A DNA stretch of 64,000 nucleotides. Origin: Glandiceps talaboti. Taxonomy: Eukaryota; Hemichordata; Enteropneusta; Spengelidae. The notes below the pieces were generated by a model that saw only the letters and a program-made list of their open reading frames with translations, did no database searches and was not told the origin of the DNA. A program made the position numbers and the translations under genes. Positions within the stretch are counted from its first letter, which is position 1, and every line of letters starts with the position of its first letter. Below are positions 32,099 to 42,567 of this stretch, piece after piece. Where the stretch lies: positions 5,266,322-5,330,321 of the forward strand of contig NC_135570.1 of assembly GCF_964340395.1 (NCBI RefSeq), read 5' to 3'.

Positions 32099-32189
<91 letters not shown>
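32099..32189 (+). repeat. CT dinucleotide tract
   Basis: Uninterrupted TC repeat of about 90 bases. Confidence 0.97.
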
Positions 32190-32192
<3 letters not shown>

Positions 32193-32641
32193 CTCTCACG
32201 AATAAGTTTCGCCAATGTGTCATAACTCTGCCTCTAAATTTTAAGATTTATTTATTTATTTGTATATTTATTTACAACATATACCATAGTCGTCATCTTT
32301 TAATACGTTATTACACTTCATTGTGGCATGGTACACTGAATTATCAAAGTCCTCTTACGATCATAGAGAGTCGTTGCTAACTAATTAGTATTTCCACTGT
32401 AGTGATGTTTATACCATGTTTGTGAACTGGAAGATGATCCCTTTGTATACGACACCAGAGTACTGCAATTAACTTATGACCTAATATACAGTTATTATTT
32501 TCACCAGAAGGATCGTCGGGTGAAACATGGTCCGTAGTGTAAATCCATAATGTCATATCATACTCGTCTTCTTTCATTTTATGTATGATATGCTCTCCAA
32601 GGTGATTGAGAACTCTACTTGGCGAAAGAAGAACGAAACTC

Positions 32642-32766
<125 letters not shown>

Positions 32767-33157
32767 CTTTACACTGAGGTTCTGTCTATAAATAATACCG
32801 TTAACCATACACTTCTAACCCAGATATTTCGAGGATATCACATTGGATTTAGCACCCTTAAAGACAAAAAAAAGTATCATGCATCTAATTATTTCTCAAA
32901 CTGCTTAAAACGACATTCGAGTGATATAACATTATGAACTATTGAGGTATTTTGTACCAAAACTACATTGATAAGTGCGAGGCTGGTGGCGGCAGTACTA
33001 TAGTTCAAAATCTATTTTCGGTATTGGTAATTGCACATCGGTCCACCTTTATTGGAAAGAATGTTCATGTCAGTTTAAACTTTAAACCAATATATTTATT
33101 GACTAAAATGTCTATCGTGCACGTATTCGAAAACAAAAGAATGAAGTAAAATTATTA

Positions 33158-33490
33158 TAGAGGGCGTCCTACTATCCCAAGGTGCGAGACGGTTCCGGCG
33201 ATGTGCCTTTTACTAGTAAGCTTTTAATAGAGGTTACAGATTCGGAAATGCAGAGTAATTAATATCTTTAAGTAAGACTTACATCTAATAAACATAATTC
33301 AATCCATATGTGAAAGATTTATAAATTATCCATTGAACTTTTTAAATATTAAAGTTCGAGGCCAACCTTTACACAAATATAACTTAATTTTGAACAATTT
33401 TGAAGTCACAAGTATACCGTGACCAAATACAGGGTGTGTGTGGGGGGGGGGGGGGCAAATAACAGCGTGAATGAGGTAGGGCGCCCTCTA
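33158..33490. mobile_element. 333-base MITE with TAGAGGGCG ends
   Basis: The left end is TAGAGGGCGTCCTAC and the right end reads TAGAGGGCGCCCTAC on the other strand (one mismatch in 15). TTA flanks both sides (33155-33157, 33491-33493), as in PIF/Harbinger-type insertions. A run of G occurs inside. Confidence 0.6.
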
Positions 33491-33593
33491 TTATCGATAG
33501 TTTGTAAATAAACTATGAATAAATTAAAACCTATGTATCAATCAGAGTATCAATACCAACAAACGTACACACATGGGCATCACAGCACACAAC

Positions 33594-33607
33594 ATGGCGG
33601 CCGACAG
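33594..33607 (+). promoter_or_regulatory. AACATGGCGGCCG motif followed by a donor-like site
   Basis: This matches the YY1 core found at many start sites and opens a frame MAAD before CAG|GTTTGT. No downstream exon is known. Confidence 0.2.
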
Positions 33608-34252
33608 GTTTGTGTGTACACAACAGGACAACTATCATAAATTCAATATTAACACCAACCGTCACTAGAACAATTAAATAATTGCTTTAATATCATAAAA
33701 CGGCGGAAAAGTGAGATAATATTAACCATTGACCCAAGTCACATTGGCTTGGACCCTAAATACACCTTTCTTTATTTCCACACCAGAAATATATTAAAAT
33801 ATACAATAATTCTTAGAAGGAATGTAACTTGGTATTTTCTAATCATAAATAAATAACGACACACTTTTCTTTATCATTGTGTCTTCAGCCAAATATTGAG
33901 ATCAAAATAGGTCGACGCCATTACTACAGAAGGAAAACTGATAAATTGGTCAAGACCGGTAACTATAGATTTTCACTATTTTTAACGAATGTTTACCCCT
34001 GAGAATTACTCCAACCCTTTCCTGAAATCTGTTAAATTCTTCTACATTTCTGTAAACTGAATTGCCTGACTCCTTCTCAATGGTAGTACTCTATACACTG
34101 ACTTGTTTTCTGTGAGTAAACAATACAAACAAACTAACCAAGACTAGCTTCAAATTTCATATAATCTGGTATAATAATGTTTCAATTAGGGAGTACATCA
34201 TGTATAAAAACTATAGCTCAGAATTCTGGCATTCAGTTTACATGTAGTTTTA

Positions 34253-34404
34253 TTATTCCTCACGTTCGGTATTTGCAGACACTTCATGTGATGGCAGTGT
34301 AAATTCCATCTCCAAACCACTGTCGCCAATCCATCTCTTGTAGACTCCATCAAATTCTTCATTCTGAGCAACAGTGAAGAAATCTTTCCAACCTCCAACT
34401 TTAC
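34253..34404 (-). CDS. Sulfotransferase exon 6: C-terminus and stop
   Basis: The acceptor is CATTTACAG and the stop is TAA at 34255-34253. It contains GKVGGWKDFFTVAQNEEFD, ending in a polar tail of about 20 residues longer than in vertebrate SULT1. An AATAAA overlaps the last bases of the stop codon (34254-34249). Confidence 0.9.
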
Positions 34405-36205
34405 CTGTAAATGAAATGTAACCAATCATGTAAATGACACGTATGGAAGAGGAAAATGTCTCATTCCAAAATGTCTCATTCCAAACAGCTGACGTGCTGC
34501 TTGCCATGCTCGCGAGCTCAAACGCATTCCTTGCTTAAACTAGTAATATGGGTAGGACAGGGCATAACATTGCTGGACCTACCTTTGCGTACAAATGGCG
34601 ATTTCGATGTGCCAATATTCCAGCCCTGACAAATGCTTATGTATGCAGGGTCGGGGCTGTTCTTCATGCTGTCAAAAGTGCACAGTTTGGTTATTTCATT
34701 CAGTTGTTCTTCTGTCAGGTGGTATTGTTCAAGAATGGATGCCAAGCTTTTAACCACGTTACCGAGATCCTACAAGTAAATTGAAGCATGGTCTGACATC
34801 GCAATGACAGTACAGGGGTCTCCTGTCTGACTGTAATGTTCGTTATGAAAAAAAGCAAGAAAAAATACTTTAATACACTTTCTATTCCCAGACTTTTCAC
34901 GCCCAGATTCTTGGGGGCGCTGTTTAAAAAAAGAAAAAAATCTTTCAGGAATAATTGTTCATGGCTACAGTATATCCGTCATAGAGTGGTTATTCTGATC
35001 ACCCTGCTGCAACTGGAGTATTTTTCTCATCAAGCAATTCGGCAACCAAAGATATATTGAATTATTTATAATAAGGCACTGTACCTGTTAATTATTGGTC
35101 GAGCAGTCGTATCAGTTTATTTTATGATTTACTTACCGTAATCATGTCTTCATACTTCACAAAGAACACATTCTTTTCATTTCTCCTCTCCCACCATGGT
35201 ATAACATGATTTCCCCATTCACCAAAGAGAGTCCCTTTAAAGTGAAAATTCCATAGAAATTCCAGTAAATTACAGTACAGTGCAGTGTAGTACAGTACAG
35301 TACAGTACAGTACAGTACAGTACAGAACTGTAAATTACAGTACAGTATAGGACAGTGCAGTGCAATGCAGTGCAGTACTGTAAATTACAGTACAGTATAG
35401 TATAGTGCAGTACAATATACTACAGTGTAGTCCAGTACAACATAGCACAGCCCATTGCAGTAAAATGAATGTAAATGAGTTGATGATGGCCAGTACGTGT
35501 TTACTCCCACAATCGATATGGTAGCAGTAATCAATACAAGTATAGTACATGAAAAAATAAGCCTGGTTGGACTTTTCTGGTTTAAACATGTATGTTCAAT
35601 TTGGTTTCACATTTTTGGAGATGTTCTTTGTATTCAATTTGCCAGAACATGTTGAATCGAGTCTATCAATGCTTTAGAACTGTCAGTGGGTAATCGAATA
35701 TAAAAAAGTTATCACTCTATTGTCTCTTAGTTTTTTCGAATAAGGCAGTGTGTTATGTCTGTGCATGCACTTTGTGCATTAACTTTGGGGCTGACATGCG
35801 CATGATAATTACAGTATGTTGATAAGTCATCACATGATGCTCTGTTCATTGTGTCAAGCTACCCGGATGTGGGATGTGAGTATGACGGTATAATAACCTT
35901 TGTACAAATAACCACGAACGTCAACAAGTACATGTAATTGGTCAAGAACATCCCAGGTGTGTGCGGGCATATCAATGTCTATTTGATATCTACCTTTTCC
36001 TTGCATGTAATTGGTCAAAAAAACATCCCAGGTGTATGAAGGCATATCAATGTCTTGAAGAGAGTGGTGATACAGAGACACAGCTACATCTTTAGGATTT
36101 CGAGCGACATAGATTACCTGAATGATTAGAATATAACAATTGAGTACTGCATGCACGGGGTGGGGGTGGGGGTGGGGGGTTGGGGGTGATTCAAAACCAA
36201 TTAGT

Positions 36206-36245
<40 letters not shown>

Positions 36246-36334
36246 GTCAGTTAGTCAGTTAGTCAGTCACTCACTCACTCACTCACTCACTCACTCACTC
36301 ACTCACTCACTCACTCACTCACTCACTCACTCAC

Positions 36335-36406
<72 letters not shown>

Positions 36407-38275
36407 CTAATCAATCAATGTTTGCTGTCCCCTGTGGTGATACCAACAACCGACTAAGAAAATAAAAGTCATGAAAACAGGGACAATTGTCACTCACTTC
36501 ATATCATTTTCTCTCGGTTTTGTGTTTGAATCTTTCATGTTTCATCTGACAGTAATGTTGATTTGTGTTCACAGTGAGATAAAATGAATCATTTTATATG
36601 CTTGAGCATTGTCAGTGTCTGTATTTGTAACTAAACAACCTTGTGTGAGGCATTAAAAACATCATGCTGAATTGAATCTCTATCCCTATAGTCACTCTGA
36701 TTTTGTAGTAAGTACCTTTGGGTTTTTTTCGAATACTTGTGGTGGTAAAAGATCGGGTGATAGGTGGGTGGGGATAAATCTCCGACCTTCCATCTGGGCA
36801 TATTTCTTAAAATTTGGTACGGTCTGATGGTCGTTATGATGGAATTCTGGATAACGTGCTTGTGGCGAGAACGGAGAATTGAATTGCGGGCCCATGGCTT
36901 CTTTATTCGCGTCGTTCATAATCAGTGACAAGATTCTTTTAACCCATGTTGTACCTAGCAATGAGATAACAGTATCACAAAACATCAGAAGAGAAAAGTT
37001 TCCGAAGTGTTGGAGTGGCCATATGATGCATGGATGAGTTTTGGATTTTTTCATCAATGAAATTAAAAAATTTTGCCGTGCGTGGCTTTATATTTTGAAA
37101 AAAAAGTATGAAATAACGTAGAATAAGTCCGTATTTGTAACTGAACTTGATAAATTACAAAACATTAGTGTGTAAAAATTAGTTTTGTTTCTGTTCATAC
37201 AGGAAGTTATTTGTAAATAAAGTGGGTAAACAAAGCTATGCTAAATCTGCGCTGCATCCTTGGGGAACTGGAGGCACATATGCAAAGATCCCGGGCAAAG
37301 ATTTACGTATGTTTTTGGCTACTTTTATCCGTAAATCGAGCAGTAACAGATAGAAAGCGTAATTGCCGTTGAGGGCGTACCAAAACTCAGCGCCCTCGAC
37401 GGCAATCACCCTTTCAATCTTTTACTGCTCTATTTAGGGATAAAATCGGCCACTCATTAGCATGCAAAAGTCTAATTATTGATATTTCAACAATTTCAAT
37501 GAATAAATTATGGTTGTCTGATCGAAAAATGATAGTACAACTAGTTCAAAAATAGTGCCGTTTTAAAGTGGCGACGGATTCAAAACGAGCTTTCGCTCAA
37601 GATAAACTTGTCACTACACCACCTACGGATAATATTGACCACTAATTAACATATACATTGCCTTTTTATACGTAACTGGCCAATTTTTGTGATTATATAT
37701 CTGGTTACTTGATGAAAAAATACATCCCAGTTGCAGCCAGGGCAGGTTTAACACCATAGTCGTAAAACACAATCTCTTTTACGGCACCGTCCAAAACGCA
37801 CTTCAACAGAAATAAGTGTCTGGCTTGCGAGATTGGTTTAATACTAGGTTTGTATTCAGTCAGTCGAAATGATGACTTATGTGTGCTTCAGTAAGTAGAA
37901 TAGTTCAAATATCTTCAAAATATGCAGCAACAAATTAAGTATGTCCCAAAACGTATCAAATAAGCCTATATCCCATTAATATTGTACTTCATCAATCTAT
38001 TTGCGGTTTTACGAAATTTTTCGTAAACCATAAAAGTAAAAAAAAAAAACCCTGATGCGCTTAAAGTTGGCTTGATCCATTAGAGATGACATACCTGATT
38101 TCGCAGTTGTTATCAGGAAGACATCACTCGTTCTCACTTCAAATGTTAACATAGCATCCAAACACTGTGCACCAACGTACCATGGCATCTCATCTCCAGT
38201 TCTTTTATATATATATGTATCAGTGCATCCCTTTTTCTGATTCCTGTTTATGTATGCTTTGTCTGCCGTTGACAT
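34253..38275 (-). CDS. Cytosolic sulfotransferase (SULT1-like), six coding exons, complete
   Basis: Join on the minus strand: 38275-38095, 36954-36716, 36117-35994, 35234-35137, 34769-34583, 34404-34253 (326 codons, stop TAA). The family transfers sulfate from PAPS to small hydroxyl or amine substrates in the cytosol. Visible landmarks: phosphate-binding loop TAKSGTTW (57-64), catalytic His in THLSP (His124), PAPS-binding RNPKDVAVS (146-154), C-terminal RKGKVGGWK (275-283), and the dimer motif K...TV...E as KDFFTVAQNE (283-292). Exon boundaries and phases (1, 0, 1, 0, 1) match the vertebrate SULT1 layout as I remember it. Two consensus changes stand out: Ala for Pro in YPKSGTTW and Gly for Asp in GDWK. 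It may still be active, since Lys59, His124, Arg146 and Ser154 are present. The substrate cannot be told. Confidence 0.92.
34583..34769 (-). CDS. Sulfotransferase exon 5
   Basis: The acceptor is TTTACTTGTAG and the donor is CGCAAAG|GTAGGT. It starts with DLGNVVKSLASILEQY, runs through LTEEQLNEITKLCTF, and ends SPFVRK with a split Gly. The order matches the I..I..FL / F..M / FFRKG segment of the family. Confidence 0.9.
35137..35234 (-). CDS. Sulfotransferase exon 4 (98 bases)
   Basis: Found by homology and splice phase, not by length. The acceptor is CACTTTAAAG and the donor is ATTACG|GTAAGT. Two bases complete a Gly codon, then it reads FGEWGNHVIPWWERR and VFFVKYEDM, the usual HV..WW and YEDM block of SULTs. 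It ends in phase 0. Confidence 0.9.
35270..35460 (+). repeat. ACAGT pentanucleotide-rich tract
   Basis: A perfect TACAG run at about 35290-35325 sits within a longer degenerate AGTRCAGT region. Confidence 0.8.
35931..36055 (-). repeat. Partial tandem duplication of sulfotransferase exon 3
   Basis: The segment at 36004-36055 (exon 3 end, CATGTAATTGGTCAA... to ...GGCATATCAATGTCT) recurs at 35931-35980 in the following intron, about 73 bases away. The intron copy has a two-base length change that breaks the exon frame, plus several substitutions. Confidence 0.8.
35994..36117 (-). CDS. Sulfotransferase exon 3: PAPS 3'-phosphate site
   Basis: The acceptor is TAATCATTCAG and the donor is GAAAAG|GTAGAT. 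It reads VIYVARNPKDVAVSLYHH, the best-conserved SULT block, then the segment with TWDVFLTNY. Length is 124 bases against about 127 in human SULT1 genes. The frame stays open past the donor into a duplicated copy of the exon end (see the repeat at 35931-36055), but that extension breaks homology. Confidence 0.93.
36207..36419 (+). repeat. TCAA / TCAC tetranucleotide block
   Basis: TCAA units, then TCAG variants, about 18 TCAC units, then TCAA units again. Confidence 0.92.
36716..36954 (-). CDS. Sulfotransferase exon 2: TTW, substrate loop, catalytic His
   Basis: The acceptor CATTGCTAG is followed by GT, which completes Gly61. The exon then reads TTWVKRIL, YPEFHH and PTHLSPDLLP, and ends at NPK with donor AAAG|GTACTT in phase 0. 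His124 is in the expected catalytic position. Confidence 0.9.
37310..37770 (+). repeat. Repeat family R5 with GCCGTTGAGGGCG hairpin, upstream-intron copy
   Basis: It begins with a hairpin (37317-37453: TTGCCGTTGAGGGCG against CGCCCTCGACGGCAA, wider arms also pairing). A body follows containing GGTTGTCTGATCGAAAAATGA, GGATAATATTGACCACTAATTA and CAGTTGCAG. Other copies are at 38610-39030 (inverted) and 57085-57345. Confidence 0.7.
38095..38275 (-). CDS. Sulfotransferase exon 1: start and PAPS-loop first half
   Basis: ATG at 38275 and donor AATCAG|GTATGT. It encodes 60 residues plus one base and ends inside the PAPS loop at ...TTAKSG. The ATG is preceded by an AAA context and by a possible acceptor (CGTATGTAG at 38301), so a non-coding 5' exon is likely. 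Confidence 0.88.
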
Positions 38276-38609
38276 TTTACGTGTTCTATGGAATCAATGA
38301 CTACATACGAGTAAATCACTAAAAATGCAAAACTCAAACGGTCTCCAAAATTACATAATGTCGTCAGGAGCTAGACCGCTCTATCATTAACTCTCTCTTT
38401 ACATTATACTGAACAAATTACAACGTTCTATTTTTGACGATACCATTTCTGGTGAATTTTGTGGCCTTCGATCGGCTAATTCATTGGTGGAGGATATGTC
38501 ACTTATTAAATAGCATATTTTACAATATTCCAGGATAGTGAACATCAGGTTGACTACGGCTTTATTCATATATTCGTGTTCAAACTTGTCTATATGATAC
38601 ATTTTGCAA

Positions 38610-39030
38610 TTTATATCCTTGACTTGGTACCAGTAATAGCATTTGTGCTAGAGGGTCAAATTAGAACAAGCTTAAACCTGCAACTGGGACATTTATTTCA
38701 TCAAATAACTACAATAGATATATTCACTAACAATTGGTCAGTTGCTTATAAAAATATATGATAATTAGTGGTCAATATTATCTGTAGGTAGTGTAGTGGC
38801 AAATTTGAATCTTGAGTGAAAGCTTGGTTTTGAATCTATCACCATGTTAAAATTGTACTGGTTATACCTGATCATGAAGTGTCATTTTTCGATAAGACAA
38901 CCATAATATATTCAGTGAAAATTATTAAGGTACCAATAAGTAGACAGTGTACATGTTAATCAGTGGTCAATATTATCCATAAGTAGTACAGAAACAGGTT
39001 GAAATAATGATCGCCGTTGAGGGCGCTGAT
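38610..39030 (-). repeat. Repeat family R5, inverted copy
   Basis: The reverse complement contains GGTTGTCTTATCGAAAAATGA, GATTCAAAACCAAGCTTTC and GATAATATTGACCACTAATTA, as in the 37310 copy. It ends with GCCGTTGAGGGCG at about 39015. Confidence 0.7.
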
Positions 39031-39154
39031 TTTTGGGTGCGGACTCCAAATCAATTTTATGTGATTTATCGTGTTTAAAGCTACAAAAAAATTGTTTATC
39101 CACAGGTGATTCAATACTTCCAACCTAGCAAAACAATTTCAAAGTTCCAGTTTA

Positions 39155-39260
39155 GCATTCTCGCAAACCAGAGCTATTATTTCTTCGAAATAAAATAGTA
39201 GGGACCGGCTCGTTAAAAACGGTACCGTAAAACGGTCGTGGTTTGCGACGATGTGTAGCA
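39155..39260 (+). repeat. Repeat R6 (CTCGCAAACCAGAG...TTTGCGACGATGT)
   Basis: It shares TTCTCGCAAACCAGAG, ATTTCTTC and TTGCGACGATGT with 45918-45985. A nearby GATTTTTGGGT.CG motif (39030) also recurs at 46770. Confidence 0.5.
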
Positions 39261-39315
39261 TGTGGTGTGGAAGTCATGAAATCGACTAAGAATTTTGAAT
39301 GGTTGTTATTTTTAA

Positions 39316-39386
39316 GGCTCACCTAGGTGGTTATCTGTGTTTAAGGTACACCTAGGCTATTTAAAGGCACACCTAGGTGGTAATAT
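39316..39386 (+). repeat. Short tandem CACCTAGG repeat
   Basis: AAGGC(T/A)CACCTAGGTGGT, TTTAAGGTACACCTAGGC and AAAGGCACACCTAGGTGGT are three imperfect units. Each core CACCTAGGTG is itself a palindrome. Confidence 0.6.
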
Positions 39387-39880
39387 TTTAGAATTTCTCC
39401 TATAAAATAATGATAAAAGTGCTTTGGCTATATTGATTTTTTTTAAATCATCCTGTAGTTTATTTTTCTTTCGTAGTGATCAATTATCTACTCGATATCA
39501 CCAAGTTTCATGAGAATATGCGGATATAAAACAATTATAAACGTTTGACGTACTTCACTTTTTGGACATCCAAGTCATTTTCGCTGTCAGAAAAGTGTTG
39601 TTTTTTTAAATTTATATATTTTGCTCAACGTTGAATCGGAATGTCCGTTATTCATTTGTCGTCTGAAAGGGGGTATGTATGTTGCTATTAATTGTTCGTG
39701 TTTGGAAAGGTGTGGGTATTTGTTCATACTAACCACACTCCCACGCCAACCACTACTTTCCTAAGTGATTACCCCACCCCCACCCCACCCCTCCTGGGAG
39801 GGGTGACTCACCGTGATGACAATTTCTATCAGCATATAAGCAATGTACACATACAAAACTCTGTATAAAAGAGTACTTAC

Positions 39881-39990
39881 CGAGAGATGATGTTCACTTC
39901 ACCGTAGTCTGCTTCTATATTTATCTGTCCAACAGTTCAGTATGATCAGCAAAGAACACGAACTGTCGTGTTGTTATGGAATCCATGCTA
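39881..39990 (-). other. Possible non-coding 5' exon of the sulfotransferase
   Basis: A consensus minus-strand donor CTCG|GTAAGT ends at 39881. It is followed 1.6 kb later by an acceptor (TATGTAG, 38301) 25 bases before the ATG. SULT genes often have such a leader exon. The 5' limit is not visible and the end at 39990 is only indicative. Confidence 0.35.
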
Positions 39991-41374
39991 ATTTATTCAA
40001 TTTGCTATACAGGGGATGCGGACAGTTCAGTTATAATCTGGGTAATAATCTGGGTGTTCCAGCAAAGCTTTAGTCGTGGAATACTAACCTCAACATTTCA
40101 AACACATGTACTGTAAAATTGTCATGGAAACCTAAACCCGATCACTGCCTTTTTGCAGATCTTTGAGAGTAGAAAGCATACATACCTGTGAATTCCACGT
40201 GTTTCAGTTGCATATACCAAAGCGTGCAAGGGTTATTTATTCCAATCGGGATACAAAGAATTATAGCGATCGGTAGTAAGTGTTTACCCCAACCAGGATA
40301 CAATATTCATATTATGGGTTATGGTTATTGTTAGTCTGGTTTATTATAGAGTTTATTAATAAAGCATCGTGACTTACGAGTGCAAAAAAATACACCAACT
40401 CTATATCTCCTGTACTGTAAATCTCTCGCAAGCAACTCAGACTAAAACTTACTTGTGTACGCCTCTAATATTAAAGAATTCATGGAAGAAACAGGGATAA
40501 GAAAAAATATTTACATGTACCATATTTCAGACAAGGCTTTATATGCCATCGTAGATAAAGGATTTTTTTTCTTCCATCACAATCCAAAACACAATGACCC
40601 CCCCCCCATCCACAATTTTGAAAACAGCATGACCCCCCCCCCCCTGCCAATTTCAAAAACAGAATGACCCCTTACAAATACAAATCCACACCCCACCCCA
40701 GGCCGACGAAACTGACCGGTCCCTAAAACAGTAGCATTATTACAACTTGTCCCTGAATGAAAGGTTGTCGGTGGTCGAGATAACGTCGATGACGAACTGT
40801 GCCAGCCTTCGATTACATAAGCATTGTGATTCGTGTATGTGGTGTCAGGGTGTCACAGAACGTGATATACGCTTATTCAACACGATACAATAGTTACGTC
40901 ATCAGGTGTACGTACGTCCTTGTTTACAATCACATGGTATCGCATGTGATTATAAATGTGTTCCACCATAGACCTGACACGAAACCGTCTGACACTAGAT
41001 ACAGCCCCTGAAAGGAACCGTCGACTGTCTCACCTATAGTAAGCAGTGAGTGTATATATGTGTTATATTTTTTGATAATCATTTAAACTTGTAAGTTGTA
41101 GCAGTTTTCAGTAGAATTCGAAGCATCCACGAAATATTGATAACATATGGAGTTGTCTTGCATGCACCTATATATCTCAGTGCCTTGTTCAACGTCTTTA
41201 ATAGGCCTAGCATCATCATAGTACATTGCAATTGTATGTCGGTGGAGGGATATGTGGATCACTTAATGTCAATGTGTACGCCAAACATTCCCTTCTACCA
41301 TCATGTAATATCGAATAAGCACTTATTAAATGTGTCTATGACATGTTGATCTAGCTATGTGTATACAATTATAA

Positions 41375-41499
41375 TAACTGTCACAGGTACTCGAATCAAT
41401 ATGTATGATTTAAAAAAAAATATGTATGTAAATAAGACTTATTTATATACAATACATTTTTTTTCTACACATTGATTCGAGTACCTGTGCTAACTGTCA
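41375..41499. mobile_element. Small hairpin element with 9-base flanking direct repeat
   Basis: The arms CACAGGTACTCGAATCAAT (41382-41400) and ATTGATTCGAGTACCTGTG (41471-41489) are exact reverse complements. TAACTGTCA occurs on both sides (41375-41383, 41491-41499). The loop is AT-rich and non-coding. Confidence 0.6.
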
Positions 41500-41643
41500 T
41501 ACGCGGCCAGCCATAGAATAAACTGGCATTAATCCATCATTTTCACTGGAATATAACATTTTAATACGTCAAATCATTTGCTCCAATTTGTCAGAACATG
41601 TAATTATTTTTAAATCTCTAAACGCCGAGAACGGTATCTGTTC

Positions 41644-41686
41644 AACCTTGGAGTAATTATACTGTCAGTATAATTACTCCAAGGTT
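41644..41686. repeat. Perfect 21-base-arm palindrome
   Basis: The arm AACCTTGGAGTAATTATACT(G) is followed by one central T and its exact reverse complement. Confidence 0.85.
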
Positions 41687-41875
41687 CAACCTAGTCCTGC
41701 TTGCATACGGAGGAATTCGGGACTCGATTCTGACAATTGTCCCTCCCCCTCAAGAGTCAAGTCAGTAATACAGACTCGTGCACCGTCATGGAAGCAGGAC
41801 TGGGTTCAACCTAGCTTTCAAAGTCTGCAGTCTTCATATGTTCACGTGTGTGACTGTAGTGTGTATACAATACAC

Positions 41876-41929
41876 ACCGGTGGAAAGATAAACAATAAGG
41901 CGGACCGCGTTGTTTATCTTTCCGCCGGT
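41876..41929. repeat. Inverted repeat upstream of the 8-TM gene
   Basis: ACCGGTGGAAAGATAAACAA and TTGTTTATCTTTCCGCCGGT pair with one mismatch across a 14-base GC-rich loop. Confidence 0.75.
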
Positions 41930-42062
41930 TTTACATTGTAAATATACTTGTAACACTTCAACGCTACATTGCACAATTCATATTTCACGAATTCAGTCGC
42001 ATCATGATGTATTCTGTATGTTTCATGCCCTCAAAACCCAGCTACATCTGTGTATATTTCAG

Positions 42063-42536
42063 GTCGTCGTCAGTACAACTGAAAATGATTGACAGAATAA
42101 AACACCAGCCATGGTTGGCATATCTAATTTTCATTGATACTGTTATGATGGTTTTGGTTATATTCTTTAACATCATGGCCATGGGACCAGGAACGGATAT
42201 CGGTGAGTATAGATACGTCATGACTTCACTTTTTGTTTTGCAGTCGTCACTGACTTAACGTTTAAAGTGAAAGCAAGATCACCATGTGAGGGCGCAGTTA
42301 CAATCAAATCTGACGATGTCGCGTACAAATTAAGTGTTCCTCTCGCGCTCCATTGTACGTGACATGACTGCCATGCCATGCCCGGCATGAGTTTGAAAGT
42401 GGTAGAAATATGTGGGCTACTGTATTGGTAAATTGTTACATGTAAAACTAAATAGCGCTGATATGTTGTTTGTCTGCATGTGTTTTGTTTTCATAAAGTT
42501 TTGGTGGCCCAGTTATTCAGTAGTGCTAATGGGGAA

Positions 42537-42567
<31 letters not shown>

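Larger units (their letters stand above)
34405..38094 (-). other. Introns of the sulfotransferase gene
   Basis: They contain a CAGTA tract, the duplicated exon 3 end, a TCAA/TCAC tetranucleotide block and an R5 repeat. Apart from the six exons nothing coding is seen. Confidence 0.7.
38301..42062. other. Region between the sulfotransferase and 8-TM genes
   Basis: It holds the possible sulfotransferase leader exon, R5 and R6 repeats, short C runs (40599, 40633), and three striking palindromes at 41384-41686 and 41876-41929. No other coding region is supported. Confidence 0.5.

Noticed and set aside
36207-36419. CRISPR-like or array structure
   Set aside because: It is a simple tetranucleotide repeat with no spacers, and the genome is animal.
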